Source: Longimicrobium terrae | Lineage (GTDB): Bacteria; Gemmatimonadota; Gemmatimonadetes; Longimicrobiales; Longimicrobiaceae | Assembly: GCF_014202995.1 (NCBI RefSeq) | Contig: NZ_JACHIA010000014.1 | Span: 1 to 64,000 of the forward strand | Reading direction: 5' to 3' | Length of the DNA stretch: 64,000 nucleotides | Position numbers and translations under genes: made by a program | In this document: positions 25,868-35,308 of the stretch, piece after piece | Layout of the letters: every line of letters starts with the position of its first letter | How positions within the stretch are numbered: position 1 is the stretch's first letter | Notes under the pieces: generated by a model | Told to the model about the DNA's origin: nothing | Databases searched by the model: none | The model's input: the letters and a program-made list of their open reading frames with translations, nothing else

Positions 25868-26728
25868 TTAGCTCCCGCTTGCGGCTGAACCGTCATCAAA
25901 CGCAAGCGATGACGAGAGTTCGCGATACGCATCGATCTGAGCCTGCAGATCGGGGACCACCTGCTCCGCGGTGGCGACCGCGTCGGCGCCGGCGAGAAAG
26001 CGGCGCGGGGGCTGCGCCTCGCTCATGATCGCGATCAGCGCCGCGGCCAGCTTTACCGGATCGCCGCCCTGCTTTCCATTCTGCGACTTCCAGAACGCCT
26101 GCTGCGCCGCGGTGCGCTCCGCGTAGTCCGCGATCGTGGCCTCCGCGTAGACCGTGGACTCCGGCGTGAGGAGTTCCGTGCGGAAGAAACCCGGATTGAC
26201 GACGGTCGTGTGGATGCCGAACGGCGCGACCTCCACCTCCAGCGCCTGCATCCATCCCTCCATCCCGAACTTGGAGGCGGAGTAGGCGGTGCAGAACTCG
26301 AAGCCCGCCAGCCCCGCCGTCGACGAGATCGAGACGATGTGCCCCGACCGCTGCCCGCGCATGACCGGCAGAACGGCGCGCGTGACGTTCATGGGGCCGA
26401 TGAGGCTGGTCGCAAGCTGCCGCTCCACCTGCTCCGGCGTAAGTTCCTCGAAGTAGCCCGCCTGAAAGTTCGCCGCGTTGTTCACCAGCACGTCGATGCG
26501 CCCGAACCGCTCCACCGCCGCACTCACCGCCGCCTCGGCATCCGCGAGACGGGTGACATCCAGCTTCACGACCAGCAGGTCGTCCGACGCGCCGACGGCC
26601 CGCGCTACGGCATCGGGGTTCCGGCCGGTGGCCACGACCGCGTGTCCGGCGGCCAGCGCGGCCCGCACGAAATCGGTGCCCATCCCGCGCCCCGCGCCGG
26701 TGATGAACCAGATCTTCTTGTCCGTCAT
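25868..26728 (-). CDS. SDR family oxidoreductase
   Basis: A 286-residue classical short-chain dehydrogenase. The cofactor motif TGAGRGMG is at 10-17, NNA at 83-85 and the catalytic Y149-x-x-x-K153 in YSASKFG. Asp in LDVT (about 57) contacts the adenine ring in the family. The basic R36 after the second strand (ATGRN) suggests NADP preference (inference). It is divergent from an AraC-type regulator, a pairing common in Proteobacteria and elsewhere in which the regulator controls the dehydrogenase. AAGGAGAATGG overlaps the start region. Confidence 0.92.
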   Translation of the reverse strand: MTDKKIWFITGAGRGMGTDFVRAALAAGHAVVATGRNPDAVARAVGASDDLLVVKLDVTRLADAEAAVSAAVERFGRIDVLVNNAANFQAGYFEELTPEQVERQLATSLIGPMNVTRAVLPVMRGQRSGHIVSISSTAGLAGFEFCTAYSASKFGMEGWMQALEVEVAPFGIHTTVVNPGFFRTELLTPESTVYAEATIADYAERTAAQQAFWKSQNGKQGGDPVKLAAALIAIMSEAQPPRRFLAGADAVATAEQVVPDLQAQIDAYRELSSSLAFDDGSAASGS

Positions 26729-27006
26729 CCCATTCTCCTTGTCCGTTCAGTGCACCCGGCAGGCGGCGTGGCCCGCCAGGACTCTGCGCAATCCTGCCAT
26801 CGTCGCCGCGCGATGAGCCGAATCCGCAGCATCCGGCAGCCCGCGCCGGGGGAGTCCCTTCGGCGGAAAAGCTAGCACGCCGGGACGGTTCGGCTTCTGC
26901 CTGATCATCCGCGATGTTTGCCTGTTCCTGCACGGTGCTGGATGGATGGACAACAGGAGTGTATCGTCCCCCATCGCCCGGATGAGCGTCTACTCAGCGA
27001 CAAGGC

Positions 27007-27981
27007 ATGGCGATGATTTCCGATCCCGGTGGATCAACGGAGATGGCGGGAACGGATGCGGACGCGATCCGAGGCGAGGCGCTGCGGGCTGAACTCGCGG
27101 CTCACTTGGCGCGCCGGACCGATGCGGACGGGGGGCATCAGACCGCCATCCCGGCCCTGAAACTGTGGCGGTTTTCGCACCCCACCCAGCCGGCGCCCGT
27201 GCTTCAGGAGTCGGCGGTGTACGTGGTGGTGCAGGGCCGCAAGCAGGTGATGCTGGGCGATGAGCGGTACGTCTACGATCGCTCGCGGTACCTGGCGGTC
27301 TCGGTGGATCTGCCGGTGGTGGGCAACGTGCTCGAGGCGAGCCCGGACGAGCCGTACCTGTGCCTCACGCTGCGCGTGGACCCGCGCGAACTCGCGGCGC
27401 TGATCGTGGAGACGGGGCGGCCGGCGCCGCGCGACGACCACGACGGCCGCGCGCTGTACGTAAGCCCGCTGCAAACGCCGCTGCTGGACGGGCTTCTGCG
27501 CCTGGTGCGGCTGCTGGACGCGCCGGAGGACATCGGCGTGCTGGCTCCGCTGATTCTGCGGGAGGTGAACTACCGGCTGCTGCAGAGCGAGCAGTTCGGG
27601 CGGCTGGCGCAGATGGCCATGGGTGACGGCCGCCTGCGCCGGGTGTCGGGGGCGATTGCGTGGATCAGGGATCACTTCGCGGAACCGCTGCAGATCGAGG
27701 CGCTCGCCGGCCGGGTGCACATGAGTTCGTCGACGCTGCACCATCAGTTCAAGGCGGCCACGGCCATGAGCCCCATCCAGTACCAGAAGCGGCTGCGGCT
27801 GCTGGAGGCTCGCCGCCTTCTGTTGTCCGGCGCGCCCAGCGCGGACTCGGTCGCGTACGAGGTGGGGTACGCGAGCGCATCGCAGTTCAGCCGCGAGTAC
27901 GCCCGGCTCTTCGGCCAGCCGCCCCGCCGCGACGCCGACCGCCTGCGCGACGCCGCCGTCGGTGGGGCAGCGATCGGCTGA
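27007..27981 (+). CDS. AraC family transcriptional regulator
   Basis: A 324-residue regulator with an AraC_N-type sensor (about 50-205; YVVVQGRKQVMLGDERYVYDRSRYLAVSVDLPV) and two C-terminal helix-turn-helix motifs (about 215-315; LAGRVHMSSSTLHHQFKAATAMSPIQYQKRLRL and VAYEVGYASASQFSREYARLFG). It lies 278 nt from the divergent SDR gene and probably controls it. Such regulators often sense electrophiles or alcohols. The exact start is uncertain; ATG codons at 27007, 27013 and 27043 are all possible. Confidence 0.9.
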   Translation: MAMISDPGGSTEMAGTDADAIRGEALRAELAAHLARRTDADGGHQTAIPALKLWRFSHPTQPAPVLQESAVYVVVQGRKQVMLGDERYVYDRSRYLAVSVDLPVVGNVLEASPDEPYLCLTLRVDPRELAALIVETGRPAPRDDHDGRALYVSPLQTPLLDGLLRLVRLLDAPEDIGVLAPLILREVNYRLLQSEQFGRLAQMAMGDGRLRRVSGAIAWIRDHFAEPLQIEALAGRVHMSSSTLHHQFKAATAMSPIQYQKRLRLLEARRLLLSGAPSADSVAYEVGYASASQFSREYARLFGQPPRRDADRLRDAAVGGAAIG

Positions 27982-28509
27982 TGGGTGAAGGCAGGCTGAG
28001 CCGGGGGAGTGGGAATCGATTCATGCTCTACGGCCGAGTGCGCTGCCCGCCCAGGCTGTAAGGCCCTTCCCCCGGCCCATCCCCGCTCCCCTCCCGGCCG
28101 AAGCAGAAGCGCGGAGAGGGGAGAACGGCGACTTGTCTCGTTCCGGATCGTGCCGTGCGTCCGGAGAGGGCCCCCTCCCCCCAGCCCCCTCCACCCGCTC
28201 CGCGGGAGAGGGGGAGCCGTTCGGCGCGGGGGCGGGTTCGGCACGCGTACCCGCCGCGTTTGAATGCGGTTGAAGCCCCGAACCGGACGCGCCAGCGGCC
28301 GGTGTCGGGGCTTGCGCTGTTCGAGCGGCGGATTCATCCGCTCAACGGGTTCCGCTCAACGGGGTCCGCTCACGCCTGAAATCCGCTTTCCGCGCCGAAT
28401 TCTCCGCCCGCCCCCAACCCTCCCCCAGTCTTTTTTGGGGGAGGGTGGGCCGGTGGTGCCGGCCCGGGTGGGGGCCGCCCGTGAACTCCGCCGCCCTTCA
28501 TCGATCCCC
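27982..28509. repeat. Repeat-rich intergenic region, family B copy 1
   Basis: Contains GC-rich blocks of the type CCGCGGGAGAGGGGGAG and, at about 28265-28350, GCCCCGAACCGG..GTGTCGGGGCTTGCGCTG followed by GAGCGGCGGATTCATCCGCTC. In inverted orientation the same blocks occur at 60180-60345, so this is a dispersed element. A hairpin at 28422-28450 (CCCTCCCCCAGTC..GGGGGAGGG) is also present. No gene is supported. Confidence 0.65.
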
Positions 28510-29412
28510 TCAGCCCGCCTGCCGGATACGGAGCAGGTAGTCGATGAACGCGCGCAGGGCGGGAGAGGATTGCCGCCGCTGTGGATAGTACAAGTAGTAG
28601 CCCGGAAACGGCGGGCAGTACTTCTCCAGCACCGCCGTCACTTCCCCGCGCTCCAGGTACGGCTGCACGCCGTCCCCCATCCCGATGGTCAGTCCCAGGC
28701 CCGCCGTCACCAGCCGCATCATCAGCGGGAAGTCGTTGGCGACCGCCCGCGCCGGGACCGCGACAGAGAAGTCGCCGCCGCCGGGCTCCGTGAACTCCCA
28801 GCGATAGGGCGGAGCATTCGGGCCCGGCCGCCAGTTGATGCAGGCGTGCGCGGCCAGGTCGCGCGGGTGTTCCGGCCTGCCGTGCCGCGCCAGGTACGCC
28901 GGCGACCCCACCACCACCAGCCGCTGCGGGCCGGACGCGGGCACGGCGATCATGTCCTGCTCGATCACCTCGCCCAGCCTGATGCCGGCGTCGTAGCCGG
29001 CCGCCAGGATGTCGCTGACGTCCTCGTCCACGATGATGTCGAGCTGGATCCGGGGATACGCTTCCAGGAATCCCGCCAGCGCCGGTCCGCGGATGAACCC
29101 CTCCGCGCCGCTGCTGATGTTCAGCCGGATCGCGCCCCGCGGTTCATCCGCCAGTTCCCCCACCGCCTCCGCGGCGGCGCGCAGCCCGTCCAGCGCCTGG
29201 CGCGCCGCGGCGTAGAACGTTTCCCCCGCCTCCGTGAGCCGGATGCTGCGCGTAGTGCGCAGCAGAAGCGTCACGCCCAGACGCTGCTCCAGCTGCCGCA
29301 GCGTCTTGCTCAGCGCCGTCCCGCTCACCCCCAGCTGCCGTCCCGCGGCGCGGAACCCCCGGGCTTCCACCACGGCGACGAACTCCGGCACGCCGTCCGT
29401 CACATCCATCAT
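28510..29412 (-). CDS. LysR family transcriptional regulator 1
   Basis: A 300-residue LysR regulator. The N-terminal winged HTH is VVEARGFRAAGRQLGVSGTALSKTLRQLEQRLGVTLLLRTTRSIRLTEAG in its conserved positions (about 14-62), and the effector-binding domain spans about 90-295. It is closely related to LysR 2 at 32443-33342 (shared GYYLYYP/GFYLYYP, SPALRA.IDYLL). It faces the SDR gene at 29661 across 248 nt and probably controls it. The start is chosen at the double ATG at 29407-29412, since the longer frame has no HTH similarity. Confidence 0.92.
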   Translation of the reverse strand: MMDVTDGVPEFVAVVEARGFRAAGRQLGVSGTALSKTLRQLEQRLGVTLLLRTTRSIRLTEAGETFYAAARQALDGLRAAAEAVGELADEPRGAIRLNISSGAEGFIRGPALAGFLEAYPRIQLDIIVDEDVSDILAAGYDAGIRLGEVIEQDMIAVPASGPQRLVVVGSPAYLARHGRPEHPRDLAAHACINWRPGPNAPPYRWEFTEPGGGDFSVAVPARAVANDFPLMMRLVTAGLGLTIGMGDGVQPYLERGEVTAVLEKYCPPFPGYYLYYPQRRQSSPALRAFIDYLLRIRQAG

Positions 29413-29443
29413 TGCGAACCCACCGGCAACAGGGTGTGAAGCA

Positions 29444-29462
29444 CTGTCCGATTTATCAGCCC
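29444..29462. promoter_or_regulatory. Conserved motif in LysR 1 / SDR spacer
   Basis: CTGTCCGATTTATCAGCCC matches 15 of 19 positions of the sequence at 33374-33392, which lies at the same place relative to the paralogous LysR gene. A shared operator or promoter element is likely. Confidence 0.5.
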
Positions 29463-29660
29463 CAATCTTTCGCGTACCTTCGTTCTCCGAAAGGGGCGTG
29501 CGGTTCTGATGCTCCCGGCGCCTGGCCGGCGCGGTCCTCGGGTCGTGTTTTCCAACGACTTCCTGAGGCGCCGGCGTGGCTGGCCACTGAACGGCATCGC
29601 GACGGACGAGGGTGAGCCCCGGCATCCCGATGCCGAATCTTCCACACACGAGGGATGAAG

Positions 29661-30407
29661 ATGAGCAGCAGCATTGAAGGAAAGGTCGTCGTGATCACGG
29701 GCGCCAGCAGCGGGATGGGAGAGGCGGCTGCCCGGCATCTGTCCGCGCATGGCGCCGCCGTCGTGCTGGGCGCGCGCCGCATCGGCCGCCTGCGGGCGCT
29801 GGTGGAGGAGATTACGGCCGCCGGAGGAAAGGCGCTCGCGGTGGAGACTGACGTCACGGACCGCGGCCAGGTGCAGCACCTGGTGAACGCGGCCGTCGAG
29901 ACGTACGGGCGCATCGACGTCCTCATCAACAACGCCGGCGTCATGCCGCTCTCGCCCATGGACCGGCTGAAGGTGGACGAATGGGACCAGATGATCGACG
30001 TCAATCTCAAGGGCGTGCTGTACGGCATCGCCGCCGCGCTCCCTCCCATGATGGAGCAGAAGTCGGGGCACATCATCAACCTGTCGTCGGTCGCCGGCCA
30101 CAAGCTGTTCGGCGGCTCCGCGGTCTACTCGGCGACCAAGTTCGGCGTGCGGGCGCTGTCCGAGGGGCTGCGGCAGGAAGTAAAGGCCTACAACATCCGC
30201 ACGACCATCATCTCGCCGGGCGCGGTCAAGACGGAGCTTCTGGACCACATCAGCGAGACGGACATCCAGAAGGCGAACCAGGACTACGTGGGACAGGTGG
30301 GGGTTCCCGCCGACTCCTTTGCGCGGATCGTCGCCTTTGCGATCAGCCAGCCAGAGGAACTGGACATCAACGAGATCCTGTTCCGTCCCACCAGCCAGGA
30401 GCTGTAG
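29661..30407 (+). CDS. SDR family oxidoreductase
   Basis: A 248-residue classical [11 protein letters not shown] is at 13-20, DVT at 64-66, NNAG at 90-93, S142 in LSSVAG, and the catalytic Y156-x-x-x-K160 (YSATKFG). The AR40-R pattern after the second strand favours NADP (inference). GAGGG lies 6 nt before the ATG at 29661; the ATG at 29655 sits too close to it. It is divergent from LysR 1 and followed by an MFS exporter, so the three probably form one regulated unit. Confidence 0.92.
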   Translation: MSSSIEGKVVVITGASSGMGEAAARHLSAHGAAVVLGARRIGRLRALVEEITAAGGKALAVETDVTDRGQVQHLVNAAVETYGRIDVLINNAGVMPLSPMDRLKVDEWDQMIDVNLKGVLYGIAAALPPMMEQKSGHIINLSSVAGHKLFGGSAVYSATKFGVRALSEGLRQEVKAYNIRTTIISPGAVKTELLDHISETDIQKANQDYVGQVGVPADSFARIVAFAISQPEELDINEILFRPTSQEL

Positions 30408-30511
30408 GCGCAACACGGCGGACGGGTTCGCCTCGCCGGCGGACCCGCGGGAGCACCCGGCGGAACAGGCATCGGGGTGACGAGTGGATTCCAAGCCAGG
30501 GGAGCAGTCTG

Positions 30512-31738
30512 ATGTCAGTACAGAGCGCGGCGATGCGGATGGATGGCGGGAGCGGCGCGTCTACGGAGCGGATGCCGCGGGCCGGGCGGGCCCGCGGCTG
30601 GGGCGCCGTGTTCGCGCTCACGCTGTGCGTGGCGACGCTGATTGCGTCCGAGTTCATGCCCGTCAGCCTGCTGACGCCCATCGCCCTCGACTTGGGGATG
30701 ACGGAGGGCGGCGTGGGGCAGGCGATCGCCGTCTCCGGTATCTTTGCCGTGATGACCAGCCTGGGCATCTCGTCGGCGACGCGCGGCATTGACCGGCGCC
30801 GCGTGCTGCTGTCGCTGGCCGTGCTGATGCTGGTGTCCGGCGCGATGGTGGCGCTAGCGCCCAACGCCGCCGTGTTCATGGCGGGGCGCGCGCTGCTCGG
30901 CGTGGTGATCGGCGGGTTCTGGTCGATGTCGGCCGCAACGGTCATGCGACTCGTTCCGGCGGATGACGTGCCGCGCGCGCTGGGCATGCTGAACGGCGGC
31001 AACGCGCTGGCCACGACGGTCGCCGCGCCACTGGGGAGTTTTCTGGGGCAGTACATCGGCTGGCGCGGCGCCTTCTTCGCCGTGGTTCCGCTGGCGGCGC
31101 TCACGCTGGGCTGGCTGTTCGCGAGCCTGCCGCCCATGCCGTCCGATCGCGGTGCGGGCGGCGGGACGGTGTTCCGCGTGTTTCGCCGGCGGCAGGTGCC
31201 GCTGGGGATGGCGGCGGTCACCCTCTTCTTCCTCGGGCAGTTCGCGCTCTTCACGTATCTGCGCCCGTTTCTGGAGACGGTCACGCGCGTCGGCGTATCC
31301 ACGCTGTCGCTGCTTCTGCTGATCAGCGGCGTCGCGGGGCTGCTGGGCACGTGGATCATCGGCCGGATGCTGCGGACGCGGCTGTACAGCCTGCTGATCG
31401 CCATGCCGCTGGGGATGGGCGCCATCGCGGTCGCGCTCACGATGTTCGGCGCATCTCCAGTCGCCGTGGGCGTTCTGCTGGCGGGATGGGGATTGATCGG
31501 CACGGCCGCGCCGGTGGGGTGGTGGACGTGGCTGAGCAAGGTCCTTCCCGACGACGCCGAGGCCGGCGGCGGGCTGATGGTCGCCGTCGTACAGATGGCG
31601 ATCGCCCTGGGCGCCACGGCGGGCGGCTTCATCTACGATCGGAGCGGATACGAAAGCACGTTCGCGGTCAGCGCGGCCGCGCTGTGCGCGTCGGCACTCG
31701 TCGCGGCGATCGGCTGGCGCACGGCGCGGCGGACATAG
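30512..31738 (+). CDS. MFS transporter (drug/sugar efflux type)
   Basis: A 408-residue protein with about 12 membrane segments, resembling the YdhP/AraJ-type sugar or drug exporters. TLIASEFMPVSLLTPIALDLG in the first helix region, GRALLGVVIGGFWSMSAATVMRLVP near helix 4 and NGGNALATTVAAPLGSFLGQYIGWRGAFF near helix 5 are typical. GGGGAG lies 8 nt before the start; the same frame is open far upstream only as a shadow of the SDR gene. It is co-directional with the SDR and about 100 nt away. Confidence 0.9.
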   Translation: MSVQSAAMRMDGGSGASTERMPRAGRARGWGAVFALTLCVATLIASEFMPVSLLTPIALDLGMTEGGVGQAIAVSGIFAVMTSLGISSATRGIDRRRVLLSLAVLMLVSGAMVALAPNAAVFMAGRALLGVVIGGFWSMSAATVMRLVPADDVPRALGMLNGGNALATTVAAPLGSFLGQYIGWRGAFFAVVPLAALTLGWLFASLPPMPSDRGAGGGTVFRVFRRRQVPLGMAAVTLFFLGQFALFTYLRPFLETVTRVGVSTLSLLLLISGVAGLLGTWIIGRMLRTRLYSLLIAMPLGMGAIAVALTMFGASPVAVGVLLAGWGLIGTAAPVGWWTWLSKVLPDDAEAGGGLMVAVVQMAIALGATAGGFIYDRSGYESTFAVSAAALCASALVAAIGWRTARRT

Positions 31739-31801
31739 CAGGCGTGTGGCGGCGCCTGGACGAGTTCAGACTCGCCTGGCGAGCCGGGACGATCGCCTTC
31801 G

Positions 31802-32188
31802 TCACTGGCCGGCGGGCGGCTGCCAGAGTTCCACCTTGTTGCCTTCCGGATCGATGACCCAGGCGAACTTGCCGTATTCGGAATCGTCGATCTCGTCGAG
31901 AACATTGCAGCCCTCTTCGCGCAGAACGGCGACCAGCGCGTGCAGGTCATCCACCCGGTAGTTGATCATGAACGGCGCGGTGCCGGGCTCGAACTGGCTG
32001 CTCGCGGCCGGCGCAATGGACCAGATGGTCGTTCCGGCAAAGGGCTGGCCCTCGCCGTCGGTCCAGGTGAACGCCGTCCCGCCCCATGCCTGCACGTCGA
32101 TGCCCAGGTGCCGCTTGTACCATGCCTGCAATGCCGGAGCGTCGTTGGCCTTGAAGAAGATGCCGCCGATGCCAGTGACTCGCTTCAT
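31802..32188 (-). CDS. VOC family (glyoxalase-like) protein
   Basis: A 128-residue vicinal-oxygen-chelate fold protein. It starts IGGIFFKANDAPALQAWYKRHLGI and ends FAWVIDPEGNKVELWQPP, the hallmark paired beta-alpha-beta modules. E122 in KVELW is the usual metal-ligand position. Such proteins bind metals or act in glyoxalase-like, dioxygenase or antibiotic-binding roles; no specific one can be assigned. It converges with the MFS gene. Confidence 0.88.
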   Translation of the reverse strand: MKRVTGIGGIFFKANDAPALQAWYKRHLGIDVQAWGGTAFTWTDGEGQPFAGTTIWSIAPAASSQFEPGTAPFMINYRVDDLHALVAVLREEGCNVLDEIDDSEYGKFAWVIDPEGNKVELWQPPAGQ

Positions 32189-32442
32189 GTCGTCTCCGAA
32201 GATGGGAATGGTGAGGGAAAGCGGGAGTACAGCCGGATAGACCGTATTCTGCGGGTTCACAAGCGATTGGGCGCAGTCCGTGTTCGCGCGCGACGTGCGG
32301 CCCGGCAGCCGCGGACGGCTTTGGACGCTGCGCAACAGACATCATCGACCGAACACAGCGGGGCGGGGAAGAGGCCGCCGGATTTTGGTCGATGGGCCGC
32401 GCGATCACGGGCCGCGTCACGCAGTTCATCCGCCGCCATCCC

Positions 32443-33342
32443 TCAACGCGATTGCCGCAGCTGGAGCAGGTAGTCGATGAGCGCGCGAAGGGCGGGGGAG
32501 GCTTGCCGGCGCGCGGGATAGTAGAGATAGAAGCCGGGGAACGGCGTGGAGAACTCCTCCAGCGCCGCGACGAGTTCGCCGCGTTCAATGTACGGCCGCG
32601 CGACTTCCTCGCGCGCCAGGGCCAGCCCCACGCCGGCGAGCGCCAGGCGCAGGTTCAGCACCGGCTCGTTGGTCACCACGCGCGCCTCGAACGCCACCGA
32701 GAAGTCGTGCCCGTTCTCGGTGAACTCCCAGCGGTACGGCGCCTGGTCCGAGCCCGGCCGCCAGTTGAGGCACTCGTGCGCGGCAAGGTCGCGCGGGTGC
32801 GCCGGCGCCGGGTGCCGCGCGAAGTAGCCCGGCGTGCCGACCACGATCAGCCGGATCTGCTCCGACACCGGGACGGTGATCATGTCCTGGTCGATCACCT
32901 CGCCCAGCCACACGCCCGCGTCGTACCCCCGCGCCACGATGTCCGCGGGCTGGTTGCTGACGGTGATGTCCAGCCGCACCTCCGGAAAGCGCTTCAGAAA
33001 GCCGCCCAGCGTGGCCCCGCTCAGAAAGCCGTCCGCCGCGCTCGACACGTTCAGACGCAGCATCCCCCGCGGACGGTCCGCCATCTCCCCCACCGCCACG
33101 ATGGCGGCCTGCACCTCGCGCAGCGCGGGGCGCACGGCCGCGTACAGCCGTTCGCCCGCCTGCGTGAGCCGCACGCTGCGCGTGGTGCGCTGCACCAGGG
33201 CGACGCCCAGCCGCTCCTCCAGCCGGCGCAGCGCCTGGCTCACCGCGGCGCCGCTCACGCCCAGCTGCTTGCCCGCCGCGCGAAAGCCCCCGGCCTCCAC
33301 CACGGCGACGAACATCTCGATGCCGTCCAGTTGACTGTTCAT
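32443..33342 (-). CDS. LysR family transcriptional regulator 2
   Basis: A 299-residue LysR regulator, paralogue of LysR 1, with HTH region VVEAGGFRAAGKQLGVSGAAVSQALRRLEERLG in the conserved positions (about 14-50). It is divergent from an aldo/keto reductase 108 nt away and likely controls it. The coding start at 33342 gives the typical MNSQLDGIEMFVAVVEAGGF N terminus. Confidence 0.93.
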   Translation of the reverse strand: MNSQLDGIEMFVAVVEAGGFRAAGKQLGVSGAAVSQALRRLEERLGVALVQRTTRSVRLTQAGERLYAAVRPALREVQAAIVAVGEMADRPRGMLRLNVSSAADGFLSGATLGGFLKRFPEVRLDITVSNQPADIVARGYDAGVWLGEVIDQDMITVPVSEQIRLIVVGTPGYFARHPAPAHPRDLAAHECLNWRPGSDQAPYRWEFTENGHDFSVAFEARVVTNEPVLNLRLALAGVGLALAREEVARPYIERGELVAALEEFSTPFPGFYLYYPARRQASPALRALIDYLLQLRQSR

Positions 33343-33348
33343 TGTAAA

Positions 33349-33392
33349 CGATACGTTATCGCCCTGGTAAACGCTGTCAAGTTTATCCGCCC
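33349..33392. promoter_or_regulatory. LysR 2 / aldo-keto reductase control region
   Basis: Holds an inverted repeat CGATA-CGT-TATCG (33349-33361), two GTAAACG copies 22 nt apart, and the 19-nt sequence CTGTCAAGTTTATCCGCCC (33374-33392) shared with the LysR 1 spacer. Confidence 0.5.
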
Positions 33393-33450
33393 GTCATCTT
33401 GCGGTAGCTTGGGTCCGTCAGAACAGCCCACATTGAAAAAGGAACCGGCA

Positions 33451-34338
33451 ATGAGCGCATACAATCCCCTGATCACGCTGAACAACGGCGTGCAGATGCC
33501 CGCGCTGGGGCTCGGCGTCTATCAGAGCAGCCCGGAGGACACGGCCAGCGCGGTGGAGGCCGCGATCGCGCGCGGGTACCGGCTGATCGACACCGCGGCG
33601 GCGTACATGAATGAGCGGCAGGTTGGCGAGGGCATCCGCAACAGCGGAATCGACCGCGCCGAGGTGTTCATCGAGACCAAGGTGTGGATCACCGACTACG
33701 GCTTTGACGCCACGCTGCACGCCTTCGACAAGGCCGTCGGCAAGCTCGGCGTGGAGCAGCTGGATCTGCTGATCCTGCATCAGCCGCTGACCACGGCGTT
33801 CAACCGCACGCTGGACGCGTACCGCGCGCTGGAAACGCTGCTGGCAGACGGCCGGGTGCGCGCCATCGGCGTAAGCAACTTCATGCCGGAGCAACTCCAG
33901 CGTCTGCTTGCGGAGACGGCCGTGGTGCCCGCGGTGAACCAGATCGAGTTGCACCCGTACTTTCAACAGGCGGAGCTGCAGCGGGTGCACGCGGAGCACG
34001 GCATTCTGACGCAGGCGTGGTCGCCCATCGGCGGAATCACCGCGTACCGGCCCGCGGACAAGAACGCGTTTCAGGATCCCACGCTGCTGGAGATCGGACG
34101 CGCGCACGGCAAGTCGGCGGCGCAGGTGATGCTGCGCTGGCACCTGCAGGCGGGGCGCTCGGCGATCCCCAAATCGGTGAAGCCGGCCCGCATCGCCGAG
34201 AACTTCGACGTCTTTGATTTCCAGCTTTCCGCCGGGGAGATGGCCGCCATCGACGCCCTGGAAACCGGCGTGCGCGGCGGGCCGGAGCCGGAGGACATCA
34301 CGCTGGAGAACTACGGCATCGCGATCCCGGAGGCATGA
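33451..34338 (+). CDS. Aldo/keto reductase
   Basis: A 295-residue NADPH-dependent (beta/alpha)8 reductase of the AKR5-like bacterial group. The catalytic tetrad is D47, Y52, K77 and H110 (LIDTAAAYMNE, IETKVW, LILHQP). SVKPARIAENFDVFDFQLS carries the usual cofactor-binding region. AAAAGGAACC lies upstream. It is divergent from LysR 2 and probably induced by it. The substrate is unknown; 2,5-diketogluconate or aldehyde reduction are family activities. Confidence 0.93.
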   Translation: MSAYNPLITLNNGVQMPALGLGVYQSSPEDTASAVEAAIARGYRLIDTAAAYMNERQVGEGIRNSGIDRAEVFIETKVWITDYGFDATLHAFDKAVGKLGVEQLDLLILHQPLTTAFNRTLDAYRALETLLADGRVRAIGVSNFMPEQLQRLLAETAVVPAVNQIELHPYFQQAELQRVHAEHGILTQAWSPIGGITAYRPADKNAFQDPTLLEIGRAHGKSAAQVMLRWHLQAGRSAIPKSVKPARIAENFDVFDFQLSAGEMAAIDALETGVRGGPEPEDITLENYGIAIPEA

Positions 34339-34439
34339 CGCACGTTCTCGGCGCGGCCGGGCCCGGCGGCGAGCAGGGTGTCACGGCCTGACGATCCGGA
34401 TCGCCGAACCAGAAGCGTAAACTCCGCCCCTGGACCAAA

Positions 34440-34473
34440 ATGGGCGGCCCTCCAGATCCGGAGGGCCGCCCAT
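34440..34473. terminator. Bidirectional terminator
   Basis: A perfect 14-bp stem (34440-34453 with 34460-34473) with a 6-nt loop, flanked by AAA on the left and CTTT on the right, between the convergent aldo/keto reductase and yceH genes. Confidence 0.9.
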
Positions 34474-34527
34474 CTTTATCCGCCTGAGCGGGGGAATCGC
34501 GATCGGGGTGGATGACGTTCGTCCGTC

Positions 34528-35199
34528 TTATTGCAGCAGCGCGCGGAACGCCTCGAACTCCGTCCGCAGCGCCGCGAGTTCCGCCTGAAGTGCATCCACC
34601 GTCCGCTCCAGCGCCGCGACGCGATCATCGCCGGCATCGGAACGGTGAGCGCGGACCTCGCGCTCATCGGACGGCGCGGACTCTTCGGTCTGTGCGGGCT
34701 CGCCGCTCAGCAGGTGCGCGTAGCGGACTTCCTTCTGCCCCGCACGCCGCGGAAGCCGCGCCACCAGCGCCTCCGGCTCCCGCGCGATCAGCGACTCCAG
34801 CACGCCCTCCAGATCCGCCAGGTCCGCGAACGATTCCAGCCGCGCGGTGCGCGCGTACAGCTCGCCCGGCGTCTGCGGCCCGCGCAGCATGAGCACGCCC
34901 AGCACCGCCAGTTCGCGCGTTCCCAGCCTGAGCTCCTGGGCCAGCAGATGCTCGTACTTGGTCACGCGCGAGCCCGCCGGCTGAATCTGGCGCAGCAGAT
35001 ACCGGCGGCGCAGCGCGACGGCTCCCTCCACCACCGCGTCCTCGGCCAGCCGCATGACCGGCTCGCGGTTGGTGGTCTGGTTGCACGCCGCCGCAAGAGC
35101 GTTCAACGAAAGCGGATAGTTGTCCGGTGTCGTGACTTCCTTCTCCAGCAGAGAGCCGAGAATCCGCACTTCAACGTCCGTAAGCGGGGGCTGCAACAT
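34528..35199 (-). CDS. YceH family protein (DUF480, UPF0502)
   Basis: A 223-residue protein with two winged-helix-like modules: LTDVEVRILGSLLEKEVTTPDNYPLSLNALAAACNQTTNREP at the N terminus and LGTRELAVLGVLMLRGPQTPGELYARTARL in the middle, exactly the YceH pattern. The C terminus ends in a short coiled coil (VAALERTVDALQAELAALRTEFEAF). Function is unknown. AAAGGAG 5 nt before the ATG at 35199 decides the start. Confidence 0.92.
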   Translation of the reverse strand: MLQPPLTDVEVRILGSLLEKEVTTPDNYPLSLNALAAACNQTTNREPVMRLAEDAVVEGAVALRRRYLLRQIQPAGSRVTKYEHLLAQELRLGTRELAVLGVLMLRGPQTPGELYARTARLESFADLADLEGVLESLIAREPEALVARLPRRAGQKEVRYAHLLSGEPAQTEESAPSDEREVRAHRSDAGDDRVAALERTVDALQAELAALRTEFEAFRALLQ

Positions 35200-35308
35200 C
35201 GATCTCCTTTGTCCGATAACGATCCGGGAACGCGGAAAGCTGTCGCGTCCCTCATCCCACATCAGCCGATCACGCGCAATCTGGCGACGATGATCGTCCG
35301 CCGGAGGC

